This document shows positions 1 through 8,536 of a DNA stretch of 64,000 nucleotides, piece after piece (position 1 is the stretch's first letter; the number at the start of each line of letters is the position of its first letter). The position numbers and the translations under genes are program-made. The notes under the pieces are model-generated. The model made no database searches and was not told where the DNA came from. It worked only from the letters and a program-made list of their open reading frames with translations. This DNA is from Mesorhizobium sp. B2-3-4 (GTDB lineage Bacteria; Pseudomonadota; Alphaproteobacteria; Rhizobiales; Rhizobiaceae). The stretch is taken from positions 1 to 64,000 of the forward strand of contig NZ_VFVY01000022.1 in NCBI RefSeq assembly GCF_006442315.1, read 5' to 3'.

Positions 1-18
1 GGCGATATCGGGTCGCAT
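1..18 (-). CDS. 5' end of a gene running off the left edge
   Basis: Reading leftwards, a GGAGG at 27-31 lies 8 nt before an ATG at 18-16, and the six visible codons read MRPDIA. The gene follows the fseA-like gene on the same strand. In related rhizobial elements the DUF2285 gene is often followed by a small helix-turn-helix (AlpA/excisionase-like) gene, and FseA is known to drive the excisionase gene rdfS in ICEMlSymR7A. That is the best guess, but six residues cannot prove it. Confidence 0.35.
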
Positions 19-159
19 GGGTCGGACCTCCGTGGGGTTTTGGGCAGCCGCTGGCGTTCAGCGGTGGACGGCGACCACGGTGGCGGAGAATGGGCTTCGC
101 AAGGGATGGGGAAGTTGAGGGAGGCTGAAATCCCACCCCCTCGTCCGGGGCCAGAACCG

Positions 160-925
160 CTACGGTCGACGGCGATGACGCAGGATCTGCAAATAGCCGC
201 CACCGATCAGGGCGGTGGCGCCTTCGACCAGGCCGATCACCGCATCGCGCAACGCCGAGGTCTTCCAAGGATCGGCGGCGATGCGCTTATGACCGTAGAA
301 TGCAACCGCAATGTCGCGGTAGCTCGCGCCGTTCGCACGGCCGTCAGCGGCCTGCATCATCAGACGAAACCGGCGGCGCTGCTGTGGGGTCATACGCGTG
401 TCCGAAGCCGTTGGGCGCCCCTGCAAGGAACGCCAGAAACGGGTGAGTGCTTCGATCCGTCCCAACGTTTCTTCATCCAAGGAGATCAGCGCCGCCAGGT
501 GGCCATGCGGATCGCTACCGGGAAGAAGGAGAAGTTGGGTCGCGACACCTGCACTGTGGACCATGTGACGCCCTTCCGGGCTGTCGTGGACCACCCCCAC
601 GCCGGTCAAAGGCGCCGATCGCAAGGACGACAGGAATTCCGGCGCCGGCACGAGAGAAACCACAGATGGATCGACGTCAGGCGACCACAGAACATCCTGC
701 GCCAAGGCGGACAAATCCGGCCTGGCCGGGAAATCGTAATCCCCACAGCCGTTGTGTCTCAGGGAGGAAGGGGGCATTTTCGGCGCGTGCGGTCAGGAGC
801 GCCTGGTAGTGCCGCTGATAGGGTTCGTGACGACGCAGACACTCCCAGGCGAGCCCTTCGATGGGTAATATATCGAAATAATCATAGCTGGCATTGTCTC
901 GCCAATGCGATGTATCCGGCCTCAT
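160..925 (-). CDS. fseA: FseA-like transfer/excision activator, expressed through a +1 frameshift (DUF6499 + DUF2285)
   Basis: Two overlapping frames together make one protein. The first starts at ATG 925 (AGGAG just upstream; N-terminus MRPDTSHWRD, DUF6499-like) and stops at 677, giving an 82-residue product. The second, in the +1 frame, carries the DUF2285 domain and stops at 160. Homology leaves frame 1 and enters frame 2 at TTT-CCC (733-728). Reading TTC-CCG after a one-base slip gives a continuous 254-residue protein with Phe65 at the joint. This is the architecture of FseA of ICEMlSymR7A (msi172/msi171), a transcriptional activator of ICE excision made by low-frequency +1 ribosomal frameshifting. 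DUF2285 is a helix-turn-helix variant. A plain frameshift mutation is the alternative, but the match to a known programmed case makes that less likely. Confidence 0.8.
728..733 (-). promoter_or_regulatory. Probable +1 ribosomal frameshift site of fseA
   Basis: On the minus strand the codons are TTT CCC in the first frame. A tRNA-Phe on TTT can move one base forward and re-pair on TTC, after which CCG GCC continues in the DUF2285 frame. Phe is kept in both readings. Protein homology changes frame exactly here. No in-frame stop lies at the site, so slippage on the phenylalanine codon is inferred. Confidence 0.6.
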
Positions 926-1013
926 CCAAAGCTCCTGACGCAAGAAACGCGTAGACCCCGCCTCAAAACGATTCCGGGTTGTAGCGATTGGCGGAAGACC
1001 CCCGCCGGGCATC

Positions 1014-1038
1014 GGGTGATGCCGTTTCGGCATCACCC
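1014..1038. repeat. Perfect palindrome upstream of fseA
   Basis: Arms GGGTGATGCCG and CGGCATCACCC (11 bp) enclose a TTT loop. It lies between the QseM-like gene and fseA, about 90 bp before the fseA start. No T-run follows on either strand, so an intrinsic terminator is unlikely. A related palindrome lies at 1403-1423. Confidence 0.7.
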
Positions 1039-1060
1039 GGGAACCAGAGGAGCGGTGGTG

Positions 1061-1321
1061 CTAGCTGCCGGGTTGACGCAAGAGGTGGCGGTAGCCAGCA
1101 CGCGCCATCCAGCGCGCCCGCGCCAGATGGCTGTCATGGATACGCCGGGCGCGTCGTGGCTCCTTCGTCAGATCAATGCCGAAGAGAATTTCAACCACCT
1201 CGCGCCAGTCCGCGCCGTCGTCGGCGGCGTCAAGCAGGCGCATATAGAGCTTGACGTGTTCGCGATCGTATTCGGTGAGTTCGTCACTGGTCGGCGCGGT
1301 TTCGTCAAACGGCTCGATCAT
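1061..1321 (-). CDS. Stand-alone DUF2285 protein, QseM-like antiactivator candidate
   Basis: 86 residues starting at ATG 1321, with GAGG six nt upstream; an in-frame GTG at 1339 is less well placed. The central and C-terminal part (around VKLYMRLLDAADDGADWREV and the ending RARWMARAGYRHLLRQ) matches the helix-turn-helix core seen at the C-terminus of the neighbouring FseA-like protein, so it is a single-domain DUF2285 protein. In ICEMlSymR7A, QseM is a small DUF2285 protein that binds and blocks both TraR and FseA. Position next to fseA on the same strand fits such a role. An independent DNA-binding regulator is the alternative. Confidence 0.6.
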   Translation of the reverse strand: MIEPFDETAPTSDELTEYDREHVKLYMRLLDAADDGADWREVVEILFGIDLTKEPRRARRIHDSHLARARWMARAGYRHLLRQPGS

Positions 1322-1402
1322 CGCTTGCCTCGTCTTCACGGAGTGAAAGCCTGCATTTTATAGAAACAATAGCGCCGACGGAGGATGGTTGATCAGCATC
1401 AG

Positions 1403-1423
1403 GCGATGCGGTTTCAGCATCGC
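1403..1423. repeat. Palindrome upstream of the QseM-like gene, related to 1014-1038
   Basis: Arms GCGATGC and GCATCGC enclose GGTTTCA. The core GATGCnGTTTCnGCATC is shared with the element at 1014-1038. Each copy sits about 80-90 bp upstream of the start codon of a DUF2285 gene, which suggests a shared operator or leader element. Confidence 0.6.
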
Positions 1424-1498
1424 TCTCGGCTTGAGTGAACCGAACCGGACGTCCGCGCAAGAAGGCCCCGGCCTCCCGGCCGGGGCCTGCGCGCGGCC

Positions 1499-1825
1499 TC
1501 AGTCACCCCGCCGCGCGTTCGGGCGAGACCAGATGAGCGAGAAACCCTCACCTTCCTCGTCGTCGAAGAGGTTGGCGTAGATCGGGGCGTTGAAGCTCGG
1601 ATCGTCGAGCTTGAGGCCCAGGTAGTCGCGGCCTTCGTTGGAGGTCTTCGACCAGGCGGCGCCGATCTCGGCGCGACCGACCACCACCCGGTGGCTGGGA
1701 GCGTTCTCGCCAGTGGCGCGGGTGTCTGGGACGATGCGCACGTTCTTGGCCTGGACGCTGAGAGTGACGATTTCGCCGGTGAACTCATTCGCGGTGGTCT
1801 TCTTGAAGGTGCCGATGGTAGCCAT
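1499..1825 (-). CDS. DUF736 family protein
   Basis: 108 residues, MATIGTFKKT at the N-terminus, with a strong GGAGA upstream of ATG 1825. Length and sequence fit DUF736, a small family found almost only on plasmids and integrative elements of alphaproteobacteria. No enzymatic motif is visible and the function is unknown. It heads the leftward block DUF736 - DUF2285 - fseA, a standard arrangement in rhizobial elements, and may be cotranscribed with them. Confidence 0.9.
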   Translation of the reverse strand: MATIGTFKKTTANEFTGEIVTLSVQAKNVRIVPDTRATGENAPSHRVVVGRAEIGAAWSKTSNEGRDYLGLKLDDPSFNAPIYANLFDDEEGEGFSLIWSRPNARRGD

Positions 1826-2443
1826 TGTAAAGTCTCCTTTTTCTGTTCCCGAGCCCGCACCATGCGGCCTCGATGGCGATCACTTGGCCGGAGGCGACCG
1901 ACGACGCATCGCTTGCGACCGGAGCAACGCGAAGGACGGCGCAGGAACGACTTTCTTGTCTCGCGAGGAATGGCGGCGCTCGGGGCCCCCATGCGCTTGC
2001 CGCGTGGGGTGGGAGCCGGCAGGGGAAGAAAGTCGAGACGCGTCGTTGCGGCTTAGGCGGTCGAGGCTTCAGCCGTCCTTCGGCCAGATCAGCCCATTGA
2101 AGAGGCCGTTTGGAGCGCTCTTGGGACGGATTGGCGACGGAGATTTGGGCGCCCAACTCAGGCCCAGCAGATCGCTACGAGCTTCACTGGCATCGTCTAC
2201 ACATCCAGGCACCAAATCCCGCGCACCTCCAACGCCCGGAGCCATCGGCCGCGCTGCCATCCTGCCACCGACTGGTCGGACCTGCCTTGCAGCATCGACC
2301 GGCCAACGTTCAAGACCATTAGACGAAGCCGCGCCGGGATTGCCACTGCTCGATCATTCGCATGCGGCCCGATTACCCCAACCACCGATGATGAGGAGGC
2401 TGGGCCTTCGTCGGCCTGGTCCACCCGCCTCGCTCGCGCGGGT
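1826..2443. other. Intergenic stretch without a supported gene
   Basis: About 620 bp between the DUF736 start and the end of the frameshifted membrane protein gene. Open frames here have no ribosome-binding site or family resemblance. It probably holds the DUF736 promoter. Confidence 0.5.
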
Positions 2444-2883
2444 TTAAGCTTGAACCCTGTCCCTACCGGATTGGTCGGCGGCCGCCATGCCCGCGACCCG
2501 CAGATATGCCGTGACGCCGACGGCCACCGCGTCAATGACGGAAAAGACGATCTGCCAGGTCTCCGAAGGCATCATGTGCTTCGCGATGCCATGGGTGGCA
2601 TGGTAGCCGCCAACGATCGCGGGAGCGACGAAGACGATCGCGATCGCCAGCTTCGCCCACATGGGCCTGATAACGCCGAGGAGGATTTGGCCGACGCCGA
2701 GCGTCAACCCGGCTGCGAGGATGCCGACAAGGATCGCGCCAGGCCAGCGGGCACCGGTGTTGAATGCCCATGTACTTGCGTTGACCCGGCGAACAACGGG
2801 AGGGCGACGATAGCAAGCGTGAAAAGCAACCAGCACAAGATGCCGATGGCCGCGACGCAAAGGAGAATGCCGAGGATGATCAT
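2444..2883 (-). pseudogene. ICE-type inner-membrane protein interrupted by a one-base frameshift
   Basis: Translation starts at ATG 2883 (GGAG upstream) and gives a very hydrophobic start, MIILGILLCVAAIGILCWLL. After about 35 codons the family sequence continues in another frame (STWAFNTGARWPG onward, several membrane segments, then YHATHGIAKH) and ends at TAA 2444. The joint lies in the GCCGGGTC stretch near 2787-2795; one extra base there would restore about 145 codons. The family is a small multi-pass membrane protein common in rhizobial plasmids and ICEs, of unknown function. It may be a true mutation or a base-calling error at the G run; no classical slippery heptamer is present. Confidence 0.65.
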
Positions 2884-3017
2884 GGTGGTGTCTCCGAGAG
2901 AATAGCTCTGGCGATTGCGCCTTCCACCACCACCTGGCGCAGTGCACAGCATAGCAAAGGAAAAGCGCGGGTGAAACCCGCCGGCGTTCTTGCATCGCCA
3001 GGGCGATGTCCGCCCCG

Positions 3018-3185
3018 TCATGGGGCGAACGGGTCAATTTCGCCGATGATGGCGGTGTCGTCGCCATCATACTCGTTCACCGGCACGACCGAGAGAGTGC
3101 CGTCACCGGCACGAAAGATGACGACGGCGACCATGAGGGTGGCGGCGAGGCTGAAGGCGAAGGCATGTGCGTCGGCGTAGGACAT
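3018..3185 (-). CDS. Small hydrophobic protein of the ICE backbone
   Basis: 55 residues starting at ATG 3185, with AGGAG eight nt upstream. The N-terminal half has one membrane-like segment (around FAFSLAATLMVAVVIF); the C-terminal half is acidic (NEYDGDDTAIIGEIDP). I do not recognise a named domain. Good ribosome-binding site, base composition and position before the membrane protein gene on the same strand support a real gene of the element. Confidence 0.55.
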   Translation of the reverse strand: MSYADAHAFAFSLAATLMVAVVIFRAGDGTLSVVPVNEYDGDDTAIIGEIDPFAP

Positions 3186-3743
3186 CGATCCGGCTCCTGT
3201 TTGAGGCGGAGGACCCTCCCCCGCTGACAGGCGCCCGATGTGTTCGGCCGATGGCCGCAATCACCGCGAAGGCGAAGCCGGAGCGGCGGCACGCTTCGCG
3301 TAGTCCGACCCCTTGCGGGTTGATGGCGTCAGGCCATCGGCTGGACCAAGGATCAGCGTCGCATCGCAGGGGTGGTACTTCGTTCCAGGAACTGACGGAC
3401 GGAAAATGCCGAGCGAGATACCCTGTGCCGGTCCTGCGCCCGAACGCCGCACTCGGCTTGAAGTTGCTACCGACCGAGTTCCTAGGTCGACGGGAAGTCG
3501 TCCGCTTTGCGCCAGAGCGGTCATCCGTCGCCGGTTCTCGAATGACCGCAGTTGGGCCGGGAGCGTACTGCCCGGTGCCAGGGCGAAACTGCCTGGAGCA
3601 GCCATCGCAAACAACCTCAAAGTTGGCTGGGTGATGATCGTTGCTGTCGCAAGATCTGAACGGTGAAGACCTCCGCGATCTGCGGTGGAAGGTCGCCACC
3701 CGCATCATCCCTCACAACCCAGTGCAAGGAGTGGCTGGCTGGG
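3186..3743. other. Junction between ICE backbone and insert; no gene seen
   Basis: About 560 bp between the small membrane protein gene and the 3' end of the broken LysR gene. Open frames on both strands lack start signals and family resemblance. This is where the backbone ends and the insert begins. No repeat that would mark a transposition boundary was recognised. Confidence 0.45.
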
Positions 3744-4542
3744 TCAGATGCGATGGCGGAGCGCCTCGACGATCACCGCCATCGCAGGCGAGAGCTGCCG
3801 CCTGCTCGGGTAATAAAGGTGATAGCCCGCAAATGGCGGACTCCAATCGTCAAGCACCAGCCTGAGGCGTCCGCTGGTGATGTGATGACTTACGAGATTT
3901 TCCGGAACATAGGCGATCCCGCAACCGCGTATCGCAGCCTCGATCATGGGTATGGACGAATTGAAGGTGAGTTGGCCTTCCACCCGCCTGGGGCGCGGAC
4001 GGAACCGGATGGCGGGTAAAGTACTCCGGCGAACCCACAGCCACCAGCCTCCAGTCCGGACCGATCCGCACTGCGATCATATCCCTGTCGATGCTTTCGC
4101 CGAGCCGCACGCCTGCGTCGAAGCGCTCCTCCACAATGTTCCTCATGCCATTGTCGCTGTAGAGCTCCACGCGCACGTCGGGATAGTCGCTGAGCACGGG
4201 CTGCAGCTTCGGCCAGACGGTCGTCTGAAGCGCATGGTCGGACAGCGTGATGCGGACCACTCCGGAGGGTTTGTCGCGAAAGGCCACCAGGCTTGAAAGG
4301 TCGGCTTCAATTTCCTCGAAGCGAGGAACAAGGGATTGGAAAAGTCGCTCACCGGCCTCCGTCGGGGCGACGCTCCGTGTCGTGCGAGTCAGCAGGCGGA
4401 CGCCAAGACGAGCTTCCAGATCCTTGATTGTCGAGCTTAGGGTCGACTGCGAGGTGCCGAGCTTGGCCGCCGCCTTGGTAAAGCTGCGTTCCTGAGCGAC
4501 CGCCACGAACCACAGAAGATCCTTCATGCCATCGCGATGCAT
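3744..4542 (-). pseudogene. LysR-family regulator, disrupted by internal deletion and frameshift
   Basis: The start at ATG 4542 has a perfect GGAGG. The winged HTH (MKDLLWFVAVAQERSFTKAA) and most of the substrate-binding domain are intact for about 185 residues, up to GSPEYFTRHPVP. The C-terminal part (VEGQLTFNSSIPMIEAAIRG to VEALRHRI) continues in another frame from about 3990 and ends at 3744. Against the usual LysR length of about 300, roughly 30 codons of the domain core are missing at the joint, so this is more than a simple base-calling error. It is divergent from two MFS genes it presumably once regulated. The N-terminal frame alone would give a 230-residue protein with an aberrant tail. 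Confidence 0.8.
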
Positions 4543-4692
4543 AGGTCACCTCCAACGGCATTTATATCACAAACAGATAAGTCCATGCGAATTCCTCAGT
4601 CTAATAGAATGGGTTCCGCGTCGATATATTCCGGGCATGGCGACGGGGATCGCGGCTGATCCGCCCCGGTCGCCCTTGCAAGGATGCCAATT

Positions 4693-5883
4693 ATGGAAAC
4701 GACCTACGACACGAGATTCGTCGAAGCCCGCTCCGCATGGGGCGCGGTGCTTTCGATGGCGCTGTGCGTCTTCGTGCTTATCGCGTCGGAATTCATGCCG
4801 GTCAGCCTGCTCTCCCCGATCGCGGCCGATCTCGGCATCGCCGCAGGCCGGGCCGGACAGGCAATTTCGATTTCGGGTGCTTTTGCCGTCGTGACCAGCC
4901 TCCTAGTCGCCGGCCTGACCCGGCGAATTGACCGCCGGCTGGTCGTCACCGGCTTTACGGCTCTCCTCATTGTTTCCGGGCTCGCTGTCACCTTTGCGCC
5001 GAATTACGCGCTCCTCATGGTTGGCCGCGCGCTGCTCGGTGTCGCGATCGGCGGCTTCTGGTCGATGTCGACCGCGATCGTCATGCGCCTCGTGCGGCAA
5101 GACATGGTTCCAAAGGGCCTCGCCATGCTGAACGCCGGCAATGCGATCGCGGCCACGATCGCCGCGCCGCTAGGCAGCTTTCTTGGCGCCTATGTCGGCT
5201 GGCGCGGCGCTTTCTTTCTCGTCGTGCCGCTCGGTCTGCTGGCGCTGATCTGGCAGTGGATCAGCCTTCCAGAGCTGCCCCCGCGCCGGAGGAAACGCCC
5301 AGGCAATCCGCTGGCGCTGCTCGGCCGTCTTCCAGTCGCCATCGGCATGGCATCGATCATGATGCTGTTCATGGGCCAGTTCGCGCTTTTCACCTATCTG
5401 CGCCCTTTCCTGGAGAGCGTCACCCGGCTCGATATCGCCGCGCTTTCGGCGATCCTGCTGGCAATGGGCCTGGCGGGAGTGGCCGGCACCTGGTGCATCG
5501 GCCGGCTTTTGCGCACACGCTTGTTCAGCGTTCTCGTCGTCATCCCCCTGGTCATGGCCGCGCTGGCCGTTGCGCTGATCGCGTTCGGCGCGTTGCCGGC
5601 TTCTACAGCGCTGCTGCTCGTTGCCTGGGGTTTCTTCGGCACGGCCGCGCCCGTTGGCTGGGGCACGTGGCTCAGCCGCACGTTGCCGGACGACGCGGAG
5701 GCCGGCGGCGGGCTGCAGGTCGCAGTCATCCAGCTCGCCATCACCGGGGGCGCCGCCATCGGCGGCATGCTCTTCGATACGGTCGGCTGGCGGGGAGCTT
5801 TCACTTTCGGCGCGGTGCTGCTCTGCGGGTCGGCGCTCACCGCTTTTGCCGCATCGCATCTGGCCCGGAGATCCTTGCCATGA
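4693..5883 (+). CDS. MFS (DHA1) efflux transporter, NepI-like
   Basis: 396 residues from ATG 4693 (AAGG nine nt upstream; an in-frame ATG at 4684 is worse placed). About 12 membrane segments. The first half closely follows NepI, the purine ribonucleoside efflux pump of E. coli: EFMPVSLLSPIAADLGI in TM1-loop, a GRALLGVAIGGFWSM stretch in TM4, APLGSFLGAYVGWRGAFF in TM6, and PVGWGTWLSR in the second half. Likely a proton-driven exporter of purine nucleosides or similar small molecules; the substrate is inferred. Divergent from the broken LysR gene and overlapping the next MFS gene by 4 nt. Confidence 0.85.
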   Translation: METTYDTRFVEARSAWGAVLSMALCVFVLIASEFMPVSLLSPIAADLGIAAGRAGQAISISGAFAVVTSLLVAGLTRRIDRRLVVTGFTALLIVSGLAVTFAPNYALLMVGRALLGVAIGGFWSMSTAIVMRLVRQDMVPKGLAMLNAGNAIAATIAAPLGSFLGAYVGWRGAFFLVVPLGLLALIWQWISLPELPPRRRKRPGNPLALLGRLPVAIGMASIMMLFMGQFALFTYLRPFLESVTRLDIAALSAILLAMGLAGVAGTWCIGRLLRTRLFSVLVVIPLVMAALAVALIAFGALPASTALLLVAWGFFGTAAPVGWGTWLSRTLPDDAEAGGGLQVAVIQLAITGGAAIGGMLFDTVGWRGAFTFGAVLLCGSALTAFAASHLARRSLP

Positions 5884-7076
5884 TCATCGAAGGTGCAACG
5901 CTTAGCCTGCTGGCCCCCATGGCAGCGGTGTTGTCCGGGTTTGTTGTCATCGGCGCAGCATTGCCTGTGCTTCCGCTGCACGTCAGCCACAATCTGGGGT
6001 TCGGTAGCGTCATTGTCGGCATGGTGGCAGGAACGCAGTTCGCGGCGTCCCTGGTGTCACGCGTGTGGTCGGGTTCCTTTGCCGACGAGAACGGAGGAAA
6101 ACGAGCCGTTCTGGTGGGGCTGGTTGCCGCAACGGCTGCCGGGTTGTTCTATCTTGTGTCCTCTGCCGTCGCGAATGCGCCCGTTCTCTCCGTCACGATC
6201 CTGGTCGTTGGGCGCGCGGTGCTCGGCGGTGCCGAGAGCTTCATCATCACAGGTGGCGTGGCTTGGGGCCTGGCACTCGTGGATGCCGGGCATTCCGGGA
6301 AAGTCATTGCATGGGTTGGCACTGCGATGTTCGCGGCATTGGCCTTCAGCGGACCTTTGGGAACCATGTTGTTCACCGCCTATGGTTTTGCGGCGATAGG
6401 ACTGCTGACCACATTGTTGCCGTTGCTTGTATTGGGATCGCTGATGCGAGCGCCAAACCCTCGGATACAACTGCGGCAGAGAAAATCCGATTTGAGAGCA
6501 GTTTTTGGCGCAGTTTGGCTGCCAGGAGTCGGTGCGGCACTCGCCAGTATCGGCTACTGCTCAATCCTTGCCTACAGCTCGCTCCTCTATGCCGACAATC
6601 ACTGGCGACCCGTCTGGCTTGGATTTACAGCGTTTGGAGCTTCGCTAATCGCAGCGCGTGTCGTCTGCGGTCATTTGCCTGACAGGTATGGCGGTGCAAA
6701 GATCGCCCTCCTGTTCGTGCTGGTGCAGTCAGCCGGGCTTCTGCTCATCGGGTTGGCACAAAGCAGTGTGCTTGCTTCCTTCGGAGCCGCGCTGGCGGGC
6801 CTGGGCTACTCGCTGGTCTACCCCGGGCTTGGCGCGGAGGCGGTTGGTGGCACATCACCGCAAAACCGCGGCTTGGCGATGGGCATCTACACTGCCTTTC
6901 TGGACGTCGCGATGGCTCTAGGAAGCCCAGCATTGGGTTGGGCTGCCGATCGAGCAGGTTTGAGCGTCGTGTTCTTCATCAGCGCCGGTGTCACCTTTTG
7001 TACAACCGCCGTTGCCTTGCATTTAGCTTACAACGCGCATCATGCCAACAGTCGCACGGCTAACCACGTCCGCTAA
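5880..7076 (+). CDS. MFS transporter, YfcJ/YhhS-like (UPF0226)
   Basis: 398 residues. ATG 5880 overlaps the TGA of the preceding MFS gene (ATGA), indicating translational coupling. About 12 membrane segments with the YfcJ/YhhS signature blocks: LPVLPLHVSHNLGFGSVIVG in TM1-2, GRAVLGGAESFIITGG in TM4, ARVVCGHLPDRYGG between TM8 and TM9, and YPGLGAEAV in TM10. E. coli YhhS and YfcJ are poorly characterised exporters. A pair of coupled exporters next to a LysR gene suggests a small efflux operon. The open frame extends upstream inside the previous gene, but that part is a shadow. Confidence 0.85.
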   Translation: MIIEGATLSLLAPMAAVLSGFVVIGAALPVLPLHVSHNLGFGSVIVGMVAGTQFAASLVSRVWSGSFADENGGKRAVLVGLVAATAAGLFYLVSSAVANAPVLSVTILVVGRAVLGGAESFIITGGVAWGLALVDAGHSGKVIAWVGTAMFAALAFSGPLGTMLFTAYGFAAIGLLTTLLPLLVLGSLMRAPNPRIQLRQRKSDLRAVFGAVWLPGVGAALASIGYCSILAYSSLLYADNHWRPVWLGFTAFGASLIAARVVCGHLPDRYGGAKIALLFVLVQSAGLLLIGLAQSSVLASFGAALAGLGYSLVYPGLGAEAVGGTSPQNRGLAMGIYTAFLDVAMALGSPALGWAADRAGLSVVFFISAGVTFCTTAVALHLAYNAHHANSRTANHVR

Positions 7077-7269
7077 ACCGGCCAAAGTGGTAGCCATTCA
7101 ATCGCAAGGTTGACAATGACCGCGAGCGACGCGACGGCGACCTCCCGAGTGGTCGTCTGCAAGGCAAAGTTGGCCTCTAGGTCCGGCTTGGAGCGGATTG
7201 CCGTCCGACAGCTTTGGCGCCGGAGCGATTAGCTGCTTACGAGAGGAGCTTCCCTGAAGAAAAATTCAT

Positions 7270-7294
7270 GGAACATCGTGAGCCTCACTCAGTT
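7270..7294 (+). promoter_or_regulatory. EcfG/RpoE2-type promoter motif (GGAAC-N17-GTT)
   Basis: GGAAC 7270-7274 and GTT 7292-7294, preceded by A. It lies about 50 bp before the ATG of the MRJP-like gene, a good distance for a leader with a ribosome-binding site. Confidence 0.6.
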
Positions 7295-7346
7295 GGGCGA
7301 TCTTGAAGCCCACAAACCACCCGCGCGGAGCGCGATCGAGGTAACC

Positions 7347-8498
7347 ATGCTCAAGCTCACAACGATGACCCTGTTCACAACGCTCGTGACCACCACTTCA
7401 ATGGCGCAGCAGAGCGCAGCACCATCTCAGGGTACGGCACAACTGCAGCAGGTCGCCCGCTTCGATCACCAAGTGACCGGAGTGAGCGTTTCGCAGGATG
7501 GGCGCATCTTCGTCAACTTTCCGCGGTGGACAGAGGATGCACCGATCTCGGTTGCCGAGGTGACCGGCGATGGTCAGATCAAACCTTACCCGGATGACGA
7601 GTGGAATTCCTGGCGCAATGCCAAGAAGAATCAGATGTCCGCAGGCGATCACTTCGTGTGCGTCCAGAGCGTCGTGACCGACGCTCGTGGCAATCTCTGG
7701 GTCGTCGATCCGGCCGCGCCAGCCACAGGACCAGTTGTGCAGGGTGGACCCAAACTCGTCAGGATCGACCTGAAGACCAACAAGGTTGCGCAGGTGATCC
7801 AGTTCGGCGAGACGGTCGCGCCGCAAGGCAGCTACCTGAACGATGTGCGGTTTTCGCCCGACGGGCGACATGCCTTCCTGACCGATGCCGGGGCGAAGGG
7901 TGCTCTCGTTGTTGTGGATCTGCAGACCGGGAAAGCTCGGCGCGTGCTTGATGGGCACCCTAGCACCCAAACGGAAAAGGAGGTGGTGGTAAAGACTGAT
8001 GGCCATGAGTTACGCCGGCCTGACGGGCGCGGAGTGGAATTTGCCGCTGACAGCATCGCGCTCTCCCCCGATGGGCGCACGCTCTACTGGAAAGCCCTGA
8101 CCGGCCGGACCCTCTATCGAATCGCAGCGGATGCCCTGGAGGACCCGCGTTTATCCGAGAAAGACCTCGAAGGGCGTGTGGAGCGTGTCACCGAAACCGA
8201 GCCGACGGATGGGCTTTGGATCGACCGGCGCGGGCAGTTTTATCTGAGCGCGATTGAACAGGATGCAGTGAAGGTTCTTGATGGGGATCGCATCACCACC
8301 CTGGTGAAGGACAAGCGGCTGCGCTGGCCCGACACGTTCTCGGAAAGCCCCGACGGGACCGTCTATGTCACAAGCTCCCGCATTCAGGACATGAGCTGGT
8401 TCAAGCCCGAGAACGGCCCGCGCCTGAAGACGCGGCTGTGGCGGATCAAGCCTCCAAAAAGCGACGAGGCCACAGGCTCGGTCGAGAATCCCCAATGA
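7347..8498 (+). CDS. Secreted Yellow/major-royal-jelly-protein-family beta-propeller
   Basis: 383 residues from ATG 7347 (GAGG five nt upstream), with a signal peptide ending near SMAQQSAA. The mature part shows the MRJP/Yellow pattern: RIFVNFPRWTEDAPISVAEV, then SYLNDVRFSPDGRHAFLTDA, DSIALSPDGRTLYWKALTGR, and the C-terminal DTFSESPDGTVYVTSS. These are six-bladed propellers exported to the periplasm; bacterial members have no settled reaction, although gluconolactonase-like activity is often suggested. Probably cotranscribed with the channel-like gene 38 nt downstream, from the stress-type promoter at 7270. Confidence 0.85.
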   Translation: MLKLTTMTLFTTLVTTTSMAQQSAAPSQGTAQLQQVARFDHQVTGVSVSQDGRIFVNFPRWTEDAPISVAEVTGDGQIKPYPDDEWNSWRNAKKNQMSAGDHFVCVQSVVTDARGNLWVVDPAAPATGPVVQGGPKLVRIDLKTNKVAQVIQFGETVAPQGSYLNDVRFSPDGRHAFLTDAGAKGALVVVDLQTGKARRVLDGHPSTQTEKEVVVKTDGHELRRPDGRGVEFAADSIALSPDGRTLYWKALTGRTLYRIAADALEDPRLSEKDLEGRVERVTETEPTDGLWIDRRGQFYLSAIEQDAVKVLDGDRITTLVKDKRLRWPDTFSESPDGTVYVTSSRIQDMSWFKPENGPRLKTRLWRIKPPKSDEATGSVENPQ

Positions 8499-8536
8499 AC
8501 CCGACCGGGCAGTTGGGGTGACGGGAGGCTACCGTG

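Noticed and set aside
40..954. 304-codon plus-strand open frame opposite fseA
   Set aside because: Shadow of the fseA-like gene; Arg-rich, low-complexity composition and no start signal.
1014..1423. Palindromes as TraR tra boxes or terminators
   Set aside because: They do not match the 18-bp tra-box pattern and have no following T-run.
5256..5879. Upstream extension of the second MFS gene into the first
   Set aside because: The extension reads as the wrong frame of the NepI-like gene. The ATGA overlap at 5880 and the family start agree.
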